Positions 17,596 through 29,876 of a DNA stretch of 64,000 nucleotides are shown here, one piece after another; positions within the stretch are counted from its first letter, which is position 1; every line of letters starts with the position of its first letter. The position numbers and the translations under genes were made by a program. The notes under the pieces were generated by a model that was not told where the DNA came from, searched no databases, and saw nothing but the letters and a program-made list of their open reading frames with translations. This stretch comes from Mesobacillus sp. S13. GTDB taxonomy: Bacteria; Bacillota; Bacilli; Bacillales; Cytobacillaceae. The stretch lies in NCBI RefSeq assembly GCF_020422885.1, contig NZ_CP084622.1:216001-280000 (forward strand), read 5' to 3'.

Positions 17596-18191
17596 TCCAA
17601 CAGTTGAAAGACAAAATAGAACTTTATGCTTACCAGACAATCAAAGAAGGTAAAATAGAGTGCGGTGACAGCTATTTTTATACAGCGACTGATGATTATT
17701 TTGTCTGTGTACTTGCTGATGGGTTAGGGTCCGGGCAGTACGCCCATGAAGCTTCTGCGGCAGTGGTTTCGGTAGTAGAGCAACATCACCACGAAGATGT
17801 TGATACACTTATGAAATACTGCAACAGTGTCTTAGTGCAAAAGCGGGGGGCCGCTGTATCAATCTTCAAAGTCTACTTCGAAAGCCGTGAGTTTGTATAC
17901 AGCTGCGTAGGAAACATTCGCTTCTTCCTCTATACCTCGAATGGCAAGCTGACATATCCATTGCCAGTCACAGGTTATTTATCAGGCAAGCCGCAAGTGT
18001 TCCACACCCAGAGATTTGTTTATGAGCCAGAATCAAAATTCCTGATTTACTCAGACGGTTTTGACAATATCCACGGCGCTAAAACGATTTTGAAAGGGTA
18101 CCGCTCGGTTGGTGCAATCGCAGAACAAATCAAGAGTGAATATGCTAATTCAATGGATGATGCAACTTTTATTGTAGGAAGTCTACTTTAG
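17592..18191 (+). CDS. rsbX: phosphoserine phosphatase RsbX
   Basis: RsbX is a PP2C-type phosphatase of 199 residues that dephosphorylates RsbS and RsbR. It resets the stressosome and gives negative feedback. PP2C landmarks are CGDSYFY, CVLADGLGSGQYAHEAS, FVYSCVGNIRFF and LIYSDGFDNI. It is the last gene of the operon, translationally coupled to sigB, and its stop codon lies within the terminator stem-loop. Confidence 0.92.
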   Translation: MIQQLKDKIELYAYQTIKEGKIECGDSYFYTATDDYFVCVLADGLGSGQYAHEASAAVVSVVEQHHHEDVDTLMKYCNSVLVQKRGAAVSIFKVYFESREFVYSCVGNIRFFLYTSNGKLTYPLPVTGYLSGKPQVFHTQRFVYEPESKFLIYSDGFDNIHGAKTILKGYRSVGAIAEQIKSEYANSMDDATFIVGSLL

Positions 18192-18208
18192 CCGGTGGGC
18201 TTCTTTTT
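18178..18208 (+). terminator. sigB operon terminator
   Basis: GAAGTCTAC (18178-18186) pairs with GTGGGCTTC (18195-18203) using two G-U pairs, followed by five T. The rsbX stop codon TAG lies in the loop. Confidence 0.82.
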
Positions 18209-18234
18209 GTTTTTTAAGGTAGGGAACAGCGGGC

Positions 18235-18240
18235 TATAAT
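18235..18240 (+). promoter_or_regulatory. possible -10 box for tex
   Basis: A perfect TATAAT is present, but the sequence 17 bp upstream (TTTAAG) is a poor -35. It is the best candidate in the 150-bp gap before tex. Confidence 0.4.
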
Positions 18241-18367
18241 AAAAGTTGGTGCTGACGACCGGGAGGTTATATTCCCTTCGTTGTAAGCCGAACTGTAAAC
18301 CTACCTGCGGTTTTGGTACACTAATAAAGTGACAGTAATAACAATATAGATTATGGAGGATTGTCTC

Positions 18368-20548
18368 TTGACTCAAACAATGGATAAGCAAGATCAATAT
18401 GTAAAAATCATTGCCAAAGAGCAATCGTTAACAGCTAAACAAGTGCAAAGTGTCATTTCATTAATTGATGAAGGAAACACTGTACCGTTCATAGCCCGTT
18501 ACCGAAAGGAAATGACTGGTGCCCTTGATGAAGTGCAAATCCGTGACATCGTTGACCGATGGCAATACATACAGAATTTAGAACAGCGCAAAGAGGAAGT
18601 CATCAGGCTCATTGAAGAACAAGGGAAACTGACGGACGAATTGAAGGTAAGCATCGAAAAAGCAATCAAGCTACAGGAAGTAGAAGACCTGTATCGTCCA
18701 TACAAGCAAAAAAGAAGGACGAAAGCGACTGTTGCCAAAGAAAAAGGTCTTGAACCGCTTGCTCAGTGGATGCTGGAATTTCCGGTAAACGGTAGTCTTG
18801 AAGAAAAAGCACAGGAGTTTTTATCGGAAGAAAAAGGTGTAGAATCTATTGAAGAGGCACTTGCCGGTGCGAAAGACATTGTTGCCGAAATTGTTTCCGA
18901 TGACGCAGACAGCCGCAAGTGGATCCGGAATGAAACTTTTAAGTCTGGCTCTATCGAATCTTCAGTGAAAAATGAAGAGCTGGATGAGAAAAATGTATAC
19001 GAGATGTATTACGAGTATTCCGAGCCAGTCAATAAAGTGGTACCGCATCGAATCCTTGCCCTCAATCGCGGTGAAAAAGAAGATCTGTTAAGGGTATCAA
19101 TAAAGCCGAAAACAGATGTCATCATGACCTATTTGACGCGCAAGTGGATTACTAAAAATCATTCGATCACAGCTTCTGCAGTAACAGAGGCAATCGAAGA
19201 TGCATATAAGCGACTGATTCAGCCATCAATCGAACGTGAGATCAGGAACGAACTGACAGAAAAGGCCGAAGAGCAAGCAATTCATATTTTCTCGGAAAAC
19301 CTCCGAAAATTGCTCTTGCAACCACCTTTAAAAGGGAAGGTGGTCCTGGGAGTTGACCCTGCATTCAGAACAGGCTGCAAGTTGGCTGCTGTAGATGAAA
19401 CGGGAAAAGTTCTTTCAATCGGCGTCATTTACCCGCATACCTCTGGCTCGAAAAATACGGAAGCTAAGGATAAGTTCGTTAAGGTCCTAAAAGAGTATGA
19501 CGTAGAAATGGTTGCAATCGGCAACGGTACTGCATCCAGGGAAACGGAACAATTCGTGTCGGATATACTGAAAGAAATGGATAAGGAGATTTACTATCTC
19601 ATTGTCAATGAAGCGGGTGCCAGTGTCTATTCCGCGTCAGACCTTGCTCGTGAAGAATTTCCTAATTACCAGGTTGAAGAGCGAAGCGCGGTTTCAATTG
19701 CCCGACGATTGCAGGACCCACTTGCTGAACTTGTTAAAATCGACCCGAAATCCGTCGGTGTTGGCCAGTATCAGCATGATGTCAGCCAGAAAAAGCTATC
19801 TGAATCTCTGACATTCGTTGTTGAGACAGCAGTTAACCAGGTAGGAGTCAATGTAAATACAGCTTCATCTTCTTTATTGCAGTATGTATCTGGCCTTTCC
19901 AAAACAGTAGCCAATAACATCGTGAAGAAACGTGAGGAAGAAGGAAAGTTTACTAGCAGGACGCAGCTGAAAAAAATTCCGCGACTTGGAGCCAAAACCT
20001 ATGAACAGGCAATTGGATTCCTGCGTGTAATTGATGGAAAGGAACCTCTAGATCGAACGGGCATCCACCCGGAAAGTTACGGTGAGGTAAAACAATTACT
20101 CGAGAGCCTTGGCTTTAAATCTAAGGATTTAGGGACTCCAGCCTTAAAGGATGCTCTCGCAAAAATCAACATCGACCAAACAGCAGATGAATTAGGAATC
20201 GGCAAACTTACACTGAAAGATATTATAGATGCACTTGTAAGACCTGAACGGGACCCGCGTGATGAGCTTCCAGCACCGCTATTGAAAAAGGATGTATTGA
20301 AGCTTGAGGATCTGAAAACAGGAATGGAACTTCAAGGTACTGTACGAAATGTGGTAGACTTCGGAGCCTTCGTTGATATCGGGGTAAAACAAGATGGGCT
20401 TGTCCATATCTCGAAGCTAAGCAACCGATTCGTAAAACACCCCCTTGATATTGTCTCCGTCGGGGACGTCGTTACTGTTTGGGTGGATAGTGTCGACCAG
20501 AAGAAAGGTCGAGTCGCTTTGACAATGCTGAAGCCTGACCAGGCATAA
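18368..20548 (+). CDS. tex: Tex-family RNA-binding transcription accessory protein
   Basis: A nucleic-acid-binding protein of the Tex family (YdcI in B. subtilis), 726 residues. Visible parts are an N-terminal helical domain, a YqgF/RNase H-like domain (VVLGVDPAFRTGCKLAAVDETGKV), helix-hairpin-helix segments (VGVNVNTASSSLLQYVSGL and FTSRTQLKKIPRLGAKTYEQAIGFLRV) and a C-terminal S1 domain (MELQGTVRNVVDFGAFVDIGVKQDGLVHIS). I chose TTG 18368 since GGAGG (18355-18359) ends 8 nt before it. In-frame ATG 18353 overlaps that site. It follows the sigB operon and precedes cmpA and the SprT-like gene, as in B. subtilis. Confidence 0.93.
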   Translation: MTQTMDKQDQYVKIIAKEQSLTAKQVQSVISLIDEGNTVPFIARYRKEMTGALDEVQIRDIVDRWQYIQNLEQRKEEVIRLIEEQGKLTDELKVSIEKAIKLQEVEDLYRPYKQKRRTKATVAKEKGLEPLAQWMLEFPVNGSLEEKAQEFLSEEKGVESIEEALAGAKDIVAEIVSDDADSRKWIRNETFKSGSIESSVKNEELDEKNVYEMYYEYSEPVNKVVPHRILALNRGEKEDLLRVSIKPKTDVIMTYLTRKWITKNHSITASAVTEAIEDAYKRLIQPSIEREIRNELTEKAEEQAIHIFSENLRKLLLQPPLKGKVVLGVDPAFRTGCKLAAVDETGKVLSIGVIYPHTSGSKNTEAKDKFVKVLKEYDVEMVAIGNGTASRETEQFVSDILKEMDKEIYYLIVNEAGASVYSASDLAREEFPNYQVEERSAVSIARRLQDPLAELVKIDPKSVGVGQYQHDVSQKKLSESLTFVVETAVNQVGVNVNTASSSLLQYVSGLSKTVANNIVKKREEEGKFTSRTQLKKIPRLGAKTYEQAIGFLRVIDGKEPLDRTGIHPESYGEVKQLLESLGFKSKDLGTPALKDALAKINIDQTADELGIGKLTLKDIIDALVRPERDPRDELPAPLLKKDVLKLEDLKTGMELQGTVRNVVDFGAFVDIGVKQDGLVHISKLSNRFVKHPLDIVSVGDVVTVWVDSVDQKKGRVALTMLKPDQA

Positions 20549-20551
20549 TAC

Positions 20552-20581
20552 AAAAGACTGCAGGAGACCCTGCAGTCTTTT
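20552..20581. terminator. terminator shared by tex and cmpA
   Basis: AAAAGACTGCAGG (20552-20564) pairs perfectly with CCTGCAGTCTTTT (20569-20581). The hairpin has A and T runs on both sides, so it can work on both strands. The last two bases of the cmpA stop codon fall in it. Confidence 0.9.
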
Positions 20582-20699
20582 AATCATTTGACCCATGTTT
20601 CTTTCTATAAAAGTACCAACATTGGTTTAGAAGTTTGATTTGATATCTGTTTTTCTCATAGAAGGCTCGTTTCATTTGATTTTGAAACCAGACAGGCAT
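20580..20699 (-). CDS. cmpA: cortex morphogenetic protein CmpA
   Basis: A 39-codon gene on the minus strand. The product starts MPVWFQNQMKRAFYEKN and continues RYQIKLLNQCWYFYRKKH, which I recognise as CmpA, the small sporulation protein that in B. subtilis restrains cortex assembly and acts with ClpXP. It has a very strong ribosome site (AAGGAGG) 8 nt before the ATG. Its position between tex (ydcI) and the SprT-like gene is the same as in B. subtilis. Expression there is in the mother cell; I could not assign a sigma-E promoter here with confidence. Its very small size makes it easy to overlook. Confidence 0.93.
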   Translation of the reverse strand: MPVWFQNQMKRAFYEKNRYQIKLLNQCWYFYRKKHGSND

Positions 20700-20726
20700 A
20701 GAGCAATACCTCCTTAAGATAATACG

Positions 20727-20756
20727 TTAAAAGGTAACATTAATATATGCTATAAT
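20727..20756 (+). promoter_or_regulatory. promoter candidate for the SprT-like gene
   Basis: TTAAAA (20727-20732), 18-bp spacer, TATAAT (20751-20756), 38 bp before the start codon. Confidence 0.55.
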
Positions 20757-20794
20757 AGGTTGTCATGTTTCTTTAAAAGGCAGGCGTTTTGCAG

Positions 20795-21268
20795 ATGACT
20801 GATCAAGAATTACACGATCTTGTCGTGTTGATTTCCAAGGAATACTTCCAGAAACCATTCCGGCATAAAGCATTCTTCAACCCCAGACTCCGGACAACCG
20901 GCGGACGATACATGCTAAGCAGCCACAATATCGAAATTAATAAAAAGTATTTTGAGCAGCTGGGTGAAGCTGAACTCATTGGGATTATCAAACATGAGCT
21001 ATGCCATTACCACCTTCATATAGAAGGAAAAGGATACAAGCATCGCGATAAAGACTTTAGAGATTTGTTGAAAAAGGTAGATGCCCCGAGATTTTGTTCA
21101 GTGCTTCCGGAAGAAAAGAAAAGAAGGGTGAAACAGAAATTCATTTATTATCAGTGCAGCGAATGTAAGTTGATCTATCGCCGCAAAAGATCTATCAATA
21201 CCTCGAAATATGTGTGTGGAAAATGCCGAGGAAAGCTGATAAAAGTAAAAGAAATGACTGTAGAATAA
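20795..21268 (+). CDS. ydcK: SprT-like zinc metalloprotease-fold protein (YdcK)
   Basis: A 157-residue SprT-family protein. The HExxH zinc motif is in [13 protein letters not shown], followed by the typical [19 protein letters not shown]-terminal zinc ribbon has CxxC pairs in [14 protein letters not shown] and YVCGKCRG. The family includes the DNA-protein-crosslink protease SPRTN, but the bacterial role is not settled. The start is either ATG 20795 or TTG 20789 two codons earlier, and neither has a strong ribosome site. It sits between cmpA and the stable-RNA operon. Confidence 0.88.
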   Translation: MTDQELHDLVVLISKEYFQKPFRHKAFFNPRLRTTGGRYMLSSHNIEINKKYFEQLGEAELIGIIKHELCHYHLHIEGKGYKHRDKDFRDLLKKVDAPRFCSVLPEEKKRRVKQKFIYYQCSECKLIYRRKRSINTSKYVCGKCRGKLIKVKEMTVE

Positions 21269-21317
21269 GGCTTTGTAGGCTTCTAAAAAAGAAATGAAAA
21301 ACTTATTTAAAACACCC

Positions 21318-21346
21318 TTGACTTTTAGTGGGCACCTCCCTATAAT
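21318..21346 (+). promoter_or_regulatory. sigma-A promoter of the tRNA-rRNA operon
   Basis: TTGACT (21318-21323), 17-bp spacer, TATAAT (21341-21346). A transcript would start near 21353, about 37 nt before the tRNA-like element. Confidence 0.88.
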
Positions 21347-21389
21347 AGTAAGAGTCGATAAGACAACGGCACAAAAAAATAAAGTTATT

Positions 21390-21500
21390 CCGCAGTAGCT
21401 CAGTGGTAGAGCAACGAGCGATATCATCTCCGATTTTACTGCGAGTTGTACTCATCGAGCCGCTTCTTGGATAAGCGTCCTGAGATGAGGACAGTCGGCT
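21390..21500 (+). ncRNA. tRNA-Asn-like structured element, not a normal tRNA
   Basis: The first 24 nt (21390-21413) equal the 5' part of the tRNA-Asn at 21534, including the D-arm, but there is no anticodon or T-arm. CGCAGTA (21391-21397) instead pairs with TACTGCG (21437-21443). A three-way junction follows: AGCCG (21458-21462) with CGGCT (21496-21500) encloses CTT/AAG (21463-21475) and GTCCT/AGGAC (21477-21492). The loop GAGATG (21482-21487) is complementary to CATCTC (21425-21430) in the tRNA-like part, a possible pseudoknot. It may be a decayed tRNA copy or a functional leader RNA. Confidence 0.5.
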
Positions 21501-21533
21501 AAGGGTAACTTTTGAAAGAACAAATACTATTTT

Positions 21534-21608
21534 TCCGCAGTAGCTCAGTGGTAGAGCACTCGGCTGTTAACCGAGCGGTCGTAGGTTCGAATCCTACCTG
21601 CGGAGCCA
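21534..21608 (+). tRNA. tRNA-Asn (GTT)
   Basis: Complete cloverleaf with acceptor TCCGCAG/CTGCGGA, anticodon GTT, T-arm GGTTCGAATCC and encoded CCA. Confidence 0.97.
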
Positions 21609-21624
21609 TTAATTTTAAAGGTAT

Positions 21625-21715
21625 GGGGAAGTACTCAAGAGGCTGAAGAGGCGCCCCTGCTAAGGGTGTAGGTCGGGTAACCGGCGCGAGGGTTCAAATC
21701 CCTCCTTCTCCGCCA
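21625..21715 (+). tRNA. tRNA-Ser (GCT)
   Basis: Class II tRNA of 91 nt with a long variable arm, acceptor GGGGAAG/CTTCTCC, anticodon loop CTGCTAA and encoded CCA. Confidence 0.95.
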
Positions 21716-21729
21716 GAACCTTTTAATAT

Positions 21730-21804
21730 GGCCCCTTGGTCAAGCGGTTAAGACACCGCCCTTTCACGGCGGTAACACGGGTTCGAATCCCGTAGGGGTC
21801 ACCA
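21730..21804 (+). tRNA. tRNA-Glu (TTC)
   Basis: Acceptor GGCCCCT/AGGGGTC, anticodon loop CTTTCAC, T-arm GGTTCGAATCC, CCA encoded. Confidence 0.97.
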
Positions 21805-21829
21805 TTTTAAAACATATGATATTTCCTCT

Positions 21830-21905
21830 GGTCCCGTGGTGTAGCGGTTAACATGCCTGCCTGTCACGCAGGAGATCGCCGGTTCGATCCCGGTCGGGAC
21901 CGCCA
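21830..21905 (+). tRNA. tRNA-Asp (GTC), copy 1
   Basis: Acceptor GGTCCCG/CGGGACC, anticodon loop CTGTCAC, CCA encoded. It is identical over its 76 nt to the copy at 27916-27991. Confidence 0.97.
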
Positions 21906-21912
21906 TTTTTAT

Positions 21913-21987
21913 TGGGCTATAGCCAAGCGGTAAGGCAACGGACTTTGACTCCGTCATGCGTTGGTTCGAATCCAGCTAGCCCAGCCA
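21913..21987 (+). tRNA. tRNA-Gln (TTG)
   Basis: Acceptor TGGGCTA/TAGCCCA, anticodon loop CTTTGAC, CCA encoded. It starts only 8 nt after tRNA-Asp. Confidence 0.97.
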
Positions 21988-21993
21988 TTTTTT

Positions 21994-22069
21994 GAGCCAT
22001 TAGCTCAGTCGGTAGAGCATCTGACTTTTAATCAGAGGGTCGAAGGTTCGAGTCCTTCATGGCTCACCA
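21994..22069 (+). tRNA. tRNA-Lys (TTT)
   Basis: Acceptor GAGCCAT/ATGGCTC, anticodon loop CTTTTAA, CCA encoded. The 69-nt spacer after it holds two small hairpins (TTTCGC/GCGAAA and TTCGCT/AGCGAA) without T-runs. Confidence 0.97.
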
Positions 22070-22138
22070 TGATATTTTCGCACTAGCGAAATAATCTTCC
22101 TTAATTCGCTCCAGCGAAAAAAGGAACAATGTGAATAT

Positions 22139-22223
22139 GCGGGTGTGGCGGAATTGGCAGACGCACCAGACTTAGGATCTGGCGCCGCAAGGCGTGGGGG
22201 TTCGACTCCCTTCACCCGCACCA
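22139..22223 (+). tRNA. tRNA-Leu (TAG)
   Basis: Class II tRNA, acceptor GCGGGTG/CACCCGC, anticodon TAG in CTTAGGA, long variable arm, CCA encoded. Confidence 0.96.
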
Positions 22224-22281
22224 TTAATTACCTGTTGATTAATGTGCTTGAATCAGTTAAGATTTAAACCTGTCATGTTAT

Positions 22282-22367
<86 letters not shown>

Positions 22368-22376
22368 AAAAAGTTA

Positions 22377-22405
22377 TTGACATCCTTTATCGGGTGTGAT
22401 AATAT
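22377..22405 (+). promoter_or_regulatory. internal sigma-A promoter inside the tRNA cluster
   Basis: TTGACA (22377-22382), 17-bp spacer, TAATAT (22400-22405). It lies between tRNA-Leu(GAG) and tRNA-Arg and would drive tRNA-Arg, -Pro, -Gly and the 16S-23S-5S genes. It is at least as close to consensus as the operon promoter at 21318. Confidence 0.85.
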
Positions 22406-22430
22406 ATAAAAGTTGCTATCAATACTATAT

Positions 22431-22507
<77 letters not shown>

Positions 22508-22524
22508 TTATTTTTCTTCAATAA

Positions 22525-22601
22525 CGGGGAGTAGCTCAGCTTGGTAGAGCACTTGGTTTGGGACCAAGGGGTCGCAGGTTCGAATCCTGTCTTCCCGACC
22601 A
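22525..22601 (+). tRNA. tRNA-Pro (TGG)
   Basis: Acceptor CGGGGAG/CTTCCCG, anticodon loop TTTGGGA, CCA encoded. Confidence 0.97.
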
Positions 22602-22622
22602 TTCAGCAATTCAACTTTATAT

Positions 22623-22696
22623 GCGGGTGTAGTTTAGTGGTAAAACCTCAGCCTTCCAAGCTGATGATGAGAGTTCGATTCTCTTCACCCGCTCCA
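22623..22696 (+). tRNA. tRNA-Gly (TCC)
   Basis: Acceptor GCGGGTG/CACCCGC, anticodon loop CTTCCAA, CCA encoded. It is the last tRNA before the 16S gene. Confidence 0.97.
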
Positions 22697-22703
22697 ATTT
22701 CAT

Positions 22704-22737
22704 TGCTCTTTGAAAACTAAACAAACAAGCGTCAACA
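22704..22737 (+). promoter_or_regulatory. boxA and 5' arm of the 16S processing stem
   Basis: TGCTCTTTGAAAAC (22704-22717) is the Bacillus rrn boxA antitermination site. The overlapping stretch 22716-22737 is complementary to 24416-24439, apart from a 2-nt bulge, forming the long stalk around 16S that RNase III cuts. Confidence 0.85.
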
Positions 22738-22813
22738 AACAATAAATTATCATGGCTTCTATTATAGAAGAACATGAGCCAACGTTTTAACTTTATGAGC
22801 TAACTCATAACTC

Positions 22814-24374
<1,561 letters not shown>

Positions 24375-24415
24375 TGCCGTAATGGCAATCGGAATGCGAA
24401 CCTTCTGGTTCGTAC

Positions 24416-24506
24416 TGTTGACTAGCTTGTTTGTTTAGTTTTGAGGGAGCAATTCTCTCAAAGCTTTTTTGTTCCTTGAAAACTAGATAATCGTAAGTAA
24501 GAAGAA
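24416..24506 (+). other. 16S-23S spacer: processing arms and boxA
   Basis: 24416-24439 is the 3' arm of the 16S stalk. TGTTCCTTGAAAAC (24470-24483) is a second boxA. 24479-24506 pairs with 27531-27555 to form the 23S processing stalk. The spacer carries no tRNA genes, unlike the Ile/Ala type. Confidence 0.8.
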
Positions 24507-24571
24507 CCAAGAAAAACCGAGTGATCGCCATTTTAGTTTTCTCTCTATTCAATTAGAGAAATGACCTTTTA

Positions 24572-27505
<2,934 letters not shown>

Positions 27506-27644
27506 AATAGATCATTCGTTTTTCTTGAAATTCTTCTTACACATTATCTAGTTTTGAGGGAATAAATTTTTTGCGACAGCAAAAAAAATTACCTCTTGAA
27601 AAATGCATAAAAGGCAGTATAATAAATATTGTCCTTAAAAATTG

Positions 27645-27760
<116 letters not shown>

Positions 27761-27818
27761 TGTTTGAACAATTTAATGGATTACATATTATTTATTTAAA
27801 ATAATATATTATTATCGA

Positions 27819-27892
<74 letters not shown>

Positions 27893-27915
27893 TAATCCAT
27901 CTTTTTATACATATT

Positions 27916-27991
27916 GGTCCCGTGGTGTAGCGGTTAACATGCCTGCCTGTCACGCAGGAGATCGCCGGTTCGATCCCGGTCGGGACCGCCA
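27916..27991 (+). tRNA. tRNA-Asp (GTC), copy 2
   Basis: Identical over 76 nt to the copy at 21830-21905, CCA encoded. It is the last gene of the stable-RNA operon. Confidence 0.97.
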
Positions 27992-28017
27992 TTTTAATAT
28001 TTTGGTAGATTATCAGG

Positions 28018-28041
28018 ACGAAACAGGGTTTCGTTTTTTTT
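28018..28041 (+). terminator. terminator of the tRNA-rRNA operon
   Basis: ACGAAAC (28018-28024), AGG loop, GTTTCGT (28028-28034), then eight T. Confidence 0.88.
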
Positions 28042-28082
28042 ATTGCCTAAAAAAGAAAAGTAGTTGGTTTTTTTGCCCGTCC

Positions 28083-28144
28083 TTGATAAATCGTGTAAAC
28101 TACATATAGAATCGTCATCCTTAGGAGGCATCCTAAGGTTTTTT
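28083..28144 (+). promoter_or_regulatory. tsaE leader: promoter followed at once by a terminator-like hairpin
   Basis: TTGATA (28083-28088), 16-bp spacer and TATAGA (28105-28110) predict a start near 28117. CCTTAGGA/TCCTAAGG (28119-28138) with six T then follows. A further hairpin (TAAAGGAAAC/GTTTTCCTTTA, 28151-28176) without T-run comes before tsaE. The first hairpin may be a back-up terminator of the RNA operon or a 5' cap structure of the tsaE mRNA. Confidence 0.55.
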
Positions 28145-28258
28145 ATCTTTTAAAGGAAACTATACGTTTTCCTTTATATAAGATCAGCGATGATCGGAGC
28201 TAACCAAGGCGATTGGGCTTATCATTATAAATCTGATTATTAGTTAGGTGATATATAT

Positions 28259-28711
28259 ATGGCTACATATCAATACATTTCAAAGCAGCCGGAAGATACA
28301 ATGGATTTTGCTAAAAGGCTGGCTGGTCTACTTGAAGCAGGAGATGTCATTGCGCTCGAAGGCGATTTAGGTGCAGGAAAGACGACTTTCACAAAGGGTC
28401 TTGCCGAAGGATTGGGGATCACGAGGAATGTGAACAGTCCGACATTTACGATCATCAAGGAATACCAGGGGCGCCTCCCTCTCTATCATATGGATGTGTA
28501 TCGAGTGGAAGATGCGTTTGAAGATCTTGGTTTTGAAGAATACTTTGAAGGTAATGGTGTGACGGTTGTGGAATGGGCTCATTTGATTGAAGCCCAGCTG
28601 CCTGAAGAGCTATTGCTTCTTCAATTATATCTTGATGAAGATGGTGCCAGAAGAATCGTTGCTGAGCCAAAGGGCAATCGATATGAAGAATTGTGTAAGG
28701 AGATATTTTAA
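28259..28711 (+). CDS. tsaE: tRNA t6A biosynthesis ATPase TsaE
   Basis: TsaE is the P-loop ATPase of the t6A-modification complex (TsaB-TsaD-TsaE), which adds threonylcarbamoyl to A37 of ANN-decoding tRNAs. The 150-residue protein has Walker [11 protein letters not shown] (from residue 35), the [11 protein letters not shown] stretch, and MDVYRVED followed by [11 protein letters not shown] 28259 follows a weak AGGTGAT site. It heads the operon tsaE-tsaB-rimI-tsaD, and tsaB follows with no gap. Confidence 0.94.
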   Translation: MATYQYISKQPEDTMDFAKRLAGLLEAGDVIALEGDLGAGKTTFTKGLAEGLGITRNVNSPTFTIIKEYQGRLPLYHMDVYRVEDAFEDLGFEEYFEGNGVTVVEWAHLIEAQLPEELLLLQLYLDEDGARRIVAEPKGNRYEELCKEIF

Positions 28712-29413
28712 ATGAAGGTATTATCAATCGATACGTCCAATTATGTCCTGGGGATTGGCTTGCTTGATGGTGAGACCGTTATGGGAGAGTATATCTCCAA
28801 TATAAAGAAGAATCATTCGGTAAGGGTCATGCCGGCGATCCAGACATTGATGGAAGAATGTAATATTAAGCCGGCAGAATTATCAAAGATTGTAGTTGCC
28901 GAGGGTCCTGGTTCCTACACTGGTGTAAGGATTGGAGTGACCATTGCTAAAACAATGGCCTGGAGCTTGAAGATTCCGTTATCAGGAGTATCTAGCCTTG
29001 AAGTGGCAGCGGCATCCGCTGGAAGGTATTTTGATGGGTATGTTTCACCTTTCTTTGATGCAAGGAGAGGACAGATTTATACTGGGTTATATAAGTTTGA
29101 GAATCAATTATTGGAGACTGTAAAAAATGATCGGCTTGTCATGTCAGCAGATTGGGTAAAACAATTGAATGAAATGGACAGCAGGATATTATTCACGAGC
29201 AATGATTTGAAACTCCATGAAGAGGTCATTAAGGAGGAGCTTGGTGATAAGGCAGTTTTTGCAGCTGTCACTGAGTTGAACCCTAGACCAGCAGAGCTTG
29301 CATTATTGGGACGGGATAAAGATGGTGTTGACCTTCATACTTTTGTTCCTAATTATATCCGCCTGGCGGAAGCAGAGGCTAACTGGCTGAAAGCGCAAGA
29401 GACTAAAAATTAA
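28712..29413 (+). CDS. tsaB: tRNA t6A complex dimerisation subunit TsaB
   Basis: TsaB is an ASKHA-fold protein that partners TsaD in t6A synthesis. At 233 residues it has MKVLSIDTSNYVLGIGL at the start and the family signature VVAEGPGSYTGVRIGVTIAKTMAW. TsaB lacks the metal-binding histidines of TsaD and serves as scaffold. The gene starts on the base after the tsaE stop, with AAGGAGA upstream, and is followed 13 bp later by rimI. Confidence 0.93.
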   Translation: MKVLSIDTSNYVLGIGLLDGETVMGEYISNIKKNHSVRVMPAIQTLMEECNIKPAELSKIVVAEGPGSYTGVRIGVTIAKTMAWSLKIPLSGVSSLEVAAASAGRYFDGYVSPFFDARRGQIYTGLYKFENQLLETVKNDRLVMSADWVKQLNEMDSRILFTSNDLKLHEEVIKEELGDKAVFAAVTELNPRPAELALLGRDKDGVDLHTFVPNYIRLAEAEANWLKAQETKN

Positions 29414-29426
29414 GTGGGAAGAGAAG

Positions 29427-29876
29427 ATGAATAAAACGATAACGTTCCGGCATATGACGGTAGATGATCTGGATGAAGTGATGGAGGTAGAGGTTAATTC
29501 CTTTACTATACCATGGAGCAGGGAAGCTTTTTTCAATGAGTTGACGAAGAATCAGTTTGCACAATATCTGATTGTGGAAGTGGATCAAAAAGTAGTTGGC
29601 TATTGTGGAGTGTGGATTATCGTTGATGAAGCACATATCACGAATATCGCCTTGCTTCCGGAATACAGGGGATTGAAGCTGGGTAAGGCTCTGATGGCTA
29701 AGGTCATGGAGCTTGCCCGCGAAATGGATGCAATGAGGATGACTCTAGAAGTCAGGGTCAGCAATGTGAGGGCTCAAAATTTGTATCGCAAGTTCGGATT
29801 CGAAGAAGGAGCTATTAGGAAACAATATTATACAGACAATATGGAAGACGCTTTAGTAATGTGGGTGAATTTATAA
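29427..29876 (+). CDS. rimI: ribosomal-protein-alanine N-acetyltransferase RimI
   Basis: A GNAT acetyltransferase of 149 residues related to RimI, which acetylates the N-terminal alanine of ribosomal protein S18. The acetyl-CoA motif A is [24 protein letters not shown], followed by [29 protein letters not shown]. It lies between tsaB and tsaD, a common Firmicute arrangement. Its stop codon overlaps the tsaD start by one base. Confidence 0.92.
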   Translation: MNKTITFRHMTVDDLDEVMEVEVNSFTIPWSREAFFNELTKNQFAQYLIVEVDQKVVGYCGVWIIVDEAHITNIALLPEYRGLKLGKALMAKVMELAREMDAMRMTLEVRVSNVRAQNLYRKFGFEEGAIRKQYYTDNMEDALVMWVNL

